The position numbers and the translations under genes are program-made. A stretch of DNA of 6,897 bases from Pseudomonadota bacterium (lineage in GTDB: Bacteria; Myxococcota; Myxococcia; Myxococcales; Vulgatibacteraceae), in NCBI GenBank assembly GCA_023436385.1, contig JAEZJH010000254.1, positions 1 through 6,897 of the forward strand. The letters are read 5' to 3'. The notes under the pieces were generated by a model, which worked only from the letters and a program-made list of their open reading frames with translations, did no database searches and had not been told where the DNA came from. Positions 6,730 through 6,897 of this stretch are shown in pieces (within the stretch, counting starts at the first letter, position 1; every line of letters begins with the position of its first letter).

Positions 6730-6897
6730 CTACGCCCGATGGCGCCGTCCGGGGGAGCGGATCGTGCGGGAATCGGTCACCACCACGTCGACCGGGGCGT
6801 CGTGGGCCTCGGCGGGGAGCCGCTCGATCAGCTCGCCGTCGAAGCAGACGCCGATCCGCGGGGCCCGGTCCCGGGCCACCGCCAGGGTGGTGTCGTA
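6730..6897 (-). CDS. ygfA: 5-formyltetrahydrofolate cyclo-ligase, C-terminal fragment (cut by window edge)
   Basis: The last 55 codons of a gene that continues beyond the right edge. The protein end begins YDTTLA, then has IGVCFDGELIERLPAEAHDAPVDVVVTD and a short basic tail before a TAG stop. This matches the C-terminus of 5-formyltetrahydrofolate cyclo-ligase (MTHFS, YgfA/Fau), where a GGGYYD loop is followed by a strand ending in the ERLP.E.HD.PVD.V.T pattern. The enzyme converts 5-formyl-THF to 5,10-methenyl-THF using ATP and so recycles folate. Only the 3' end is visible, so the catalytic N-terminal ATP-binding part cannot be checked. It is the first visible gene of the probable - strand operon with ymdB and tyrS. 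Confidence 0.85.
   Translation of the reverse strand, partial: YDTTLAVARDRAPRIGVCFDGELIERLPAEAHDAPVDVVVTDSRTIRSPGRRHRA

Overview
The window is very GC-rich (roughly 70% by eye). Almost every real gene has G or C at the third codon position, which is why long spurious reading frames lie opposite them. Gene content, codon bias, a TTGACG/TAGGGT-type promoter, and a sigma factor resembling the RpoH-like factors of myxobacteria all suggest a chromosomal segment of a Myxococcota bacterium or a related high-GC former deltaproteobacterium. That assignment is an inference; no rRNA or other phylogenetic marker is present. I see no insertion sequence, phage gene, CRISPR array, tRNA or rRNA.

Layout. The left part reads on the + strand: a complete GlcD-type FAD-linked oxidase (63-1439); a 380-base gene-free stretch with several inverted repeats and one imperfect direct repeat (1440-1819); a compact RpoH-like sigma factor (1829-2548) followed by a strong hairpin; a promoter with an overlapping dyad; thiC, the thiamine pyrimidine synthase (2753-4105), followed by a second strong hairpin; and a small unrecognised ORF with convincing codon bias (4207-4533). 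The right part reads on the - strand and converges on this block: the 3' end of a 5-formyltetrahydrofolate cyclo-ligase gene (6730 to the window edge), a YmdB/TIGR00282-family metallophosphoesterase (5896-6684) and tyrS (4585-5838). These three are spaced by 45 and 57 bases and probably form one operon.

How the genes relate. The + strand genes look like separate transcription units: the sigma gene and thiC each have their own downstream hairpin, and thiC has its own promoter. The - strand block is a housekeeping cluster covering folate one-carbon metabolism, RNA-linked phosphodiesterase signalling and tRNA charging. Most of the window is ordinary core genome. The points most worth a second look are the sigma factor, which appears to lack the sigma-3 domain and the RpoH box; thiC, which lacks a recognisable TPP riboswitch but has a perfect dyad around its -35 box; and the unassigned 108-residue ORF. 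I found no clear novel multi-gene system.
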